Source: CBDCFV01 sp965216425 (GTDB lineage Bacteria > Chloroflexota > Dehalococcoidia > Lucifugimonadales > UBA3495). From it: DNA of 64,000 nt. The stretch lies in the NCBI GenBank assembly GCA_965216425.1, contig CBDCFV010000006.1, positions 992,001 through 1,056,000 of the forward strand. The letters run 5' to 3'. Within the stretch, counting starts at the first letter, position 1. Each line of letters begins with the position of its first letter. Made by a program: the position numbers and the translations under genes. The notes below the pieces were generated by a model that did not search any database, was not told the origin of the DNA, and saw only the letters and a program-made list of their open reading frames with translations. Of this stretch, positions 60,210-64,000 are shown in pieces.

Positions 60210-61604
60210 ATGGCAAGCAATTACGAGTCCCTGACCGAGGAACTGGCGGCCTATATAAGCTCGGTCAAGTACGAAGATATGCCGGAGGACATGCTCCGGC
60301 GCGCCAAGGTGGCAGTGATCGACGGCATCGGCGTTACCCTGTCGGGTTATTCCGCCGATTGCACCGAACTGATCCGGCGTTACATCGACACCCTTGGCGT
60401 AAAGGGTAAGTCAACCGTAATGGGCGGCAGCATCACGCTCCCCGCGGAATACGCCGCCTTGGCCAACGGCGTGGGCGGCCATGCGCTGGACTTCGACGAC
60501 ACGCAGATTTCGTCGTTGCCGGACCGGGTGTACGGACTGTTGACCCACCCGACTACGCCCGTCCTTTCCACAGCGGTCCCTGTTGCGGAGGAAGTTGACG
60601 CCAGTGGCCGCGACCTGCTGACGGCCTATTCCTGCGGCGTCGAGGTAGCTTGCAAAATGGCCGAGGCAATCAAGCCATACCATTATCAGAACGGCTTTCA
60701 CTCCACGGGCACCATCGGCATATTCGGCGCGGCCGCGGCGGCATCAAAATTGTACGGTCTGGATGCGGAAACCATACGCCACGCCCTGGGCATCGCGGCA
60801 AGCAAAAGCTCCGGAATACGGGCCGCCTTCGGCACCATGACCAAGCCATACCACGCCGGGGCAGCGGCGCAAGGCGGCATAGTCGCCGCCCAACTTGCCC
60901 GAATGGGCTACCGCACGGCGCCGGAGGCCCTGGACGGGCCTTGGGGGTTTTTCCAGGTAGCGGGCAGCGGGGTCGATGCAGAGGCGATACAGGGGAAGTT
61001 GGGCAACCCGTATTCGCTGGTGGACCCGGGGGTGTCGATCAAGCCATATCCATGCGGATCACTGGCCCACCCTTCAATGGACGCCATGATCGACTTGCTT
61101 CGGGAACACGACGTTAAAACGGAGAACGTGGCAGCAGTACGGTTGGGCACTACATCCAACGTGCTGGCGGCCTTACGGTATCCCGAGCCCGTCAACGAGT
61201 TGCAAGCCAAGTTCAGCATCCCATTCTGCATGGGAATCCTGGTGCTGGAGGGGCGCGGCGGCATTGAGCAGTTTACCGACGAGGTGGTGCTTCGCCCAGA
61301 CGTACGGGAGATGATGTCGCGGGTAACACCCTACCTGCACGAAGGGCTTGAGGCCCTGGGGTTCCAGAGAATACGCAGCTTGGTGGAGGTGGAGTTGAGG
61401 GACGGGACGGTACTTTCCCAAGAGGCGTCTTCCTCCCGTGGAACTCCCGAGCGGCCCATGACCCCAGAAGAGTTGGCCGACAAGTTTGGGGATTGCGCCC
61501 GCGGGCTGCTATCGGATGCGGACCAAGCGAAGGTCATAGAACGTATCTATGGGCTGCAGGACCTGGGGCCTGTGACTGAGTTGACGTCGATGCTCAGGGG
61601 ATGA
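60210..61604 (+). CDS. MmgE/PrpD-family protein
   Basis: A 464-residue member of the 2-methylcitrate dehydratase/cis-aconitate decarboxylase-like family. SLTEELAAYISSV, AVIDGIGVTLSG, LANGVGGHALDFDDTQISSL (catalytic-region His/Asp) and HSTGTIGIFGAAAAASKLYGLD are seen. IKPYPCGSLAHPSMDAMIDLLRE follows. Start 60210 is placed after GGAGG. The exact substrate (2-methylcitrate or another hydroxy acid) is not certain. Confidence 0.9.
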   Translation: MASNYESLTEELAAYISSVKYEDMPEDMLRRAKVAVIDGIGVTLSGYSADCTELIRRYIDTLGVKGKSTVMGGSITLPAEYAALANGVGGHALDFDDTQISSLPDRVYGLLTHPTTPVLSTAVPVAEEVDASGRDLLTAYSCGVEVACKMAEAIKPYHYQNGFHSTGTIGIFGAAAAASKLYGLDAETIRHALGIAASKSSGIRAAFGTMTKPYHAGAAAQGGIVAAQLARMGYRTAPEALDGPWGFFQVAGSGVDAEAIQGKLGNPYSLVDPGVSIKPYPCGSLAHPSMDAMIDLLREHDVKTENVAAVRLGTTSNVLAALRYPEPVNELQAKFSIPFCMGILVLEGRGGIEQFTDEVVLRPDVREMMSRVTPYLHEGLEALGFQRIRSLVEVELRDGTVLSQEASSSRGTPERPMTPEELADKFGDCARGLLSDADQAKVIERIYGLQDLGPVTELTSMLRG

Positions 61605-61664
61605 GCCCCCGCCGACGACAACACCGCGCACAAGCGGGTGGGCCTTAGCTGATTTCGCGAGCGT

Positions 61665-62609
61665 TTACCTTGAAATGCGAAGCAACTGCTCCACCTCGTG
61701 CCTGAACGGCATGGAGTCCTGTGCGCCTGACTTGGTAACGGCCAATGCTCCAGCGGCAGCCGCAACCCGGACCGAATCCACCAGGTCCCTGCCCTCGGCA
61801 AGAGATACCGCAAGGGCGCCATTAAACGCATCCCCGGCGGCTACTGAGTCCACGGCCTGTACTCGGAAGGGCGGCAAGTAGTCCCCCCCTTCGGTAGTCG
61901 CGTAGTACACGCCTTGGGCTCCTAACTTTATCACCGCAGTCTTGACCCCCAAGCCCAACAAGTGCCCCGCCGCTTGCGCCGCGGACTCCCTGTCCACTAC
62001 CGAAAACCCGACCAGGGACTGCACCTCAGTCTCATTAGGGGTGATCACAGAGCAGCAAGAGTAAAACTCCCGAGGGAACTCCCGCACGGGGCCTGGGTCA
62101 AAAATCACTGTTTTGCCATTGGAAAAGGCCTCTCGCGCTACTTGGAGGGATAGTTCAGCGGAGACTTCCAATTGCAACAACAGGGCCGAGGCGTCAATCA
62201 ACGCTTGTCGTACTTGGTAAGCCTCCACCTCGCCGCAAGTGGCGTTGGCCCCCAATACTTGGACAATGCGGTTTTGGGCGGATGCGTCTATCTCGATCAT
62301 TGCGATGCCGGTGGTGGTATCCGGGGTGACGCCCACCCCGGAAATGTCTATGCCGTTACCCGCCAAGGACTCCTTCAGTTGCTCGCCGAACGAATCGCTT
62401 CCTACCCTGCCGACCAATGCCGTTCGCGCTCCCATCCGGGCGGCGGCCACCGCTTGGTTGGCCCCTTTTCCTCCGGGGTATGTCAGGAACCGGTCCCCAA
62501 CCACGGTCTCACCGGCTTGGGGAAAGCGGCCGGTCATAGCGACCAGATCTATGTTGATTCCACCCAGCACAACCACGCCGCCGGGTCCAAGTGTTGTATT
62601 TTGCGTCAT
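61665..62609 (-). CDS. rbsK: Ribokinase (PfkB family)
   Basis: Phosphorylates ribose at O5. The 314-residue product has VVVLGGINIDLVAMTGRFPQAGETVVGDRF (N-terminal PfkB motif), YPGGKGANQAVAAARMG, ITPNETEVQSLVGF and VQAVDSVAAGDAFNGALAVSLAEG with the catalytic Asp. No ribose transporter is nearby. Convergent with the MmgE/PrpD gene (60-base gap). Confidence 0.93.
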   Translation of the reverse strand: MTQNTTLGPGGVVVLGGINIDLVAMTGRFPQAGETVVGDRFLTYPGGKGANQAVAAARMGARTALVGRVGSDSFGEQLKESLAGNGIDISGVGVTPDTTTGIAMIEIDASAQNRIVQVLGANATCGEVEAYQVRQALIDASALLLQLEVSAELSLQVAREAFSNGKTVIFDPGPVREFPREFYSCCSVITPNETEVQSLVGFSVVDRESAAQAAGHLLGLGVKTAVIKLGAQGVYYATTEGGDYLPPFRVQAVDSVAAGDAFNGALAVSLAEGRDLVDSVRVAAAAGALAVTKSGAQDSMPFRHEVEQLLRISR

Positions 62610-62683
62610 AAGACCTCAACGTTCGGAACAACTCGGTTTTCAACGGGGATTTTACACCCGTGTAGTGTGCCACGGCATTAAGA

Positions 62684-62820
62684 AAATATCTCAAAACTAA
62701 CCAGTCCCGCCAACCTCCACTCGAATATGGCCTAAACCTATGGATTCCGGCGCAGGCCGGAATGACGGTGTGGGTGCTGGACCGCGTTTGTTGGGTACTG
62801 CACCATGTTTTGAGATAGTT
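62684..62820. mobile_element. Element with AAATATCTCAAAAC/GTTTTGAGATAGTT inverted ends, 137 bp
   Basis: Left end AAATATCTCAAAAC (62684-62697) and right end GTTTTGAGATAGTT (62807-62820) are inverted copies with one mismatch in 14 bases. The interior contains the palindrome GGATTCCGGCGCAGGCCGGAATGACGG (62742-62768) and TTGGGTACTGCACC. It shares its layout with the 51155-51362 element and sits directly before the ggt promoter. Confidence 0.8.
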
Positions 62821-62830
62821 TCCAAGTCTC

Positions 62831-62859
62831 ATGACGTGTAACCTGTGACGGCGTATAAT
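62831..62859 (+). promoter_or_regulatory. Promoter of the gamma-glutamyltransferase gene
   Basis: ATGACG (62831-62836), 17 bases, TATAAT (62854-62859), then 36 bases to the ATG at 62896. The -35 box matches four of six consensus bases. Confidence 0.55.
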
Positions 62860-62895
62860 CACCGAAAACATGCTTTAGTTTCTAAGGAGAAGTCA

Positions 62896-64000
62896 ATGAC
62901 CAAACGAAGCGTTTGGCGCCCCAATAAAGACGAGGTAGTAGCCGAAAACGGCGCAGTGGCCAGTGAGCGTCCGTTGATATCCGAGACCGGCGTGGAGATA
63001 TTGAGGCAAGGCGGAAACGCAGTGGACGCCGCGGTTGCCATGGGGTTTTGCGCCGCAGTGGTGGAGCCGCAGAGCACCTGCATAGCCGGCCACGGCCAGA
63101 TGCTGGTGCACATGGACGGCAGGACGACCGCCCTGGACTTTTCCCATCGCGCGCCGAAGCTGGCGACGGCGGACATGTACCGGATACTGGGCCAATCGGA
63201 GACGGGCAACTCGACATACATGGTGGAGGACAACGCCAATGTTATTGGCTACCAGTCCATTGGCGTGCCCGGAGTAACCGCCGGGCTATGCAAAGCGAGG
63301 GACATGTTCGGCTCCATGCCACTGGAGCAGCTGTTGGAGCCGGCAATCCACCATGCGGAGCAAGGCTACCTGCCGGACTGGAACAACGTTCTGCGCATCT
63401 CCGACGCCATGACCGCCTTCCTGAAGTACGGGGAGGCCGCAAACGTTTTTCTGCCCAACGGCCATCCGCCCCGCGTTGGGATCGACAAGGTAGTCCAACG
63501 CGACTTGGGACAGACGTTGCGGTTGATCGCCAAGCACGGCAAGGACGGCTTTTACCGCGGCGACATTCCTCACGTCATAGAAGAGGACATGATAAAGAAC
63601 GGGGGCTACCTGAGAGTCGACGACTTCACCGACTACGAGGTTGTTGTGGGGACGCCCGCATCGGTTTCCTACCGGGGTTACGAAATATTGGGGATACCTG
63701 TATCCTCCGGGTCTACCACAGCGCTGGAGATCTTCAGCATCCTGAATAACTTCGACCTGCCGGCGTTAGCCCACAACTCGCCCGAATGCCTGCACCTGTT
63801 CATCGAGGCCGCCCGTCACGCCTTCGCCGACCGCTACCGCTACCTCGGCGATCCAGACTTCTCGCCAATCCCTCTCGACGGAATGCTTTCCAGCGAGTAT
63901 GCCCGCCAAATAGCGGGAACGATCGACAGAAGCAAGGCGTTGCTGGAGGACGAGCGAGTCAGACAACCGTGGGTAGCCTTCTCAGAGAACGCTTTGCATG
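62896..64000 (+). CDS. ggt: Gamma-glutamyltransferase, 3' end cut by window
   Basis: An Ntn-hydrolase cleaving gamma-glutamyl bonds (glutathione or related). The first 368 codons are in the window. ENGAVASERPLISETGVEILRQGGNAVDAAVAMGF and AGHGQMLVHMDG are typical starts. LEPAIHHAEQGYLPDWNN and VSYRGYEILGIPVSSGSTTALEIFSIL match the GGT large-subunit region. The autoprocessing Thr lies beyond base 64000, so activity cannot be judged. ATG follows AAGGAGA. The absence of an obvious signal peptide is unusual for exported GGTs and fits a cytoplasmic acylase-like subgroup. Confidence 0.9.
   Translation, partial: MTKRSVWRPNKDEVVAENGAVASERPLISETGVEILRQGGNAVDAAVAMGFCAAVVEPQSTCIAGHGQMLVHMDGRTTALDFSHRAPKLATADMYRILGQSETGNSTYMVEDNANVIGYQSIGVPGVTAGLCKARDMFGSMPLEQLLEPAIHHAEQGYLPDWNNVLRISDAMTAFLKYGEAANVFLPNGHPPRVGIDKVVQRDLGQTLRLIAKHGKDGFYRGDIPHVIEEDMIKNGGYLRVDDFTDYEVVVGTPASVSYRGYEILGIPVSSGSTTALEIFSILNNFDLPALAHNSPECLHLFIEAARHAFADRYRYLGDPDFSPIPLDGMLSSEYARQIAGTIDRSKALLEDERVRQPWVAFSENALH

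Overview
The window is a GC-rich, gene-dense bacterial chromosome segment. It carries many core genes: glnS, gltX, rluD, lspA, rarA, folP/folK/folB, groEL, queG, uvrC, a xerC/D-type recombinase, argH, rpe, rpmB and polA. Mixed among them are flavin- and CoA-dependent catabolic genes: two luciferase-like monooxygenases, a biotin-dependent carboxylase beta subunit, a thiolase-like protein without catalytic Cys, a CitE-like lyase, an HMG-CoA-lyase-like enzyme, MmgE/PrpD and an acyl-CoA dehydrogenase-like protein. This mix, together with the many intergenic palindromes, suggests an uncultivated Chloroflexota (Dehalococcoidia/SAR202-like) or a similar free-living or sponge-associated lineage. That placement is an inference from gene content; no rRNA or tRNA gene was seen.

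Layout. Bases 1-6 kb hold the end of an NHL-repeat gene and a leftward operon: alpha/beta hydrolase, lspA, rluD, gltX, glnS. At 6.3 kb is a threonine aldolase. Bases 7.5-13.0 kb hold the most interesting block, five tightly packed rightward genes: two unfamiliar proteins, a BrxD-like (DUF2791-type) P-loop ATPase, an SNF2-type helicase with a novel N-terminus, and a HigA-type antitoxin without toxin. Bases 13.2-13.9 kb hold a frameshifted small gene between two copies of a ~159-bp direct repeat. Bases 14-23 kb carry a nitroreductase, a SelA-like PLP enzyme, an ABC-2 exporter, an isochorismatase, a YbaK deacylase, rarA, a luciferase-like oxidoreductase and an acyl-CoA carboxylase. Bases 24-31 kb carry folP-folK, a frame-disrupted membrane/PI-PLC-like gene, a groEL without groES, a dUTPase/Dcd protein and queG. 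Bases 31-46 kb carry an EVE protein, a thiolase-like protein, the recombinase, uvrC, an aldehyde dehydrogenase, a PIG-L deacetylase, a carbinolamine dehydratase, argH and rpe. Bases 46-64 kb carry rpmB, folB, a CitE-like gene, polA, then a run of catabolic and hypothetical genes ending in a truncated gamma-glutamyltransferase.

Repeats are a second theme. Intergenic spaces hold at least ten GGGAATGACG-type palindromes and two MITE-like families. One family has two 150-bp copies with perfect 13-bp inverted termini and flanking direct repeats. The other has AACTATCTCAAAAC termini. There is also a dispersed GGACATTT-containing repeat. A candidate structured RNA (nested stems) lies at 35.24-35.32 kb.

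The best candidate for an undescribed system is the 7.5-13.0 kb block. It resembles the ATPase-plus-helicase core of BREX-type defence loci but lacks any methylase, PglZ or BrxC, and it pairs the active BrxD-like ATPase with an apparently Walker-A-less relative.
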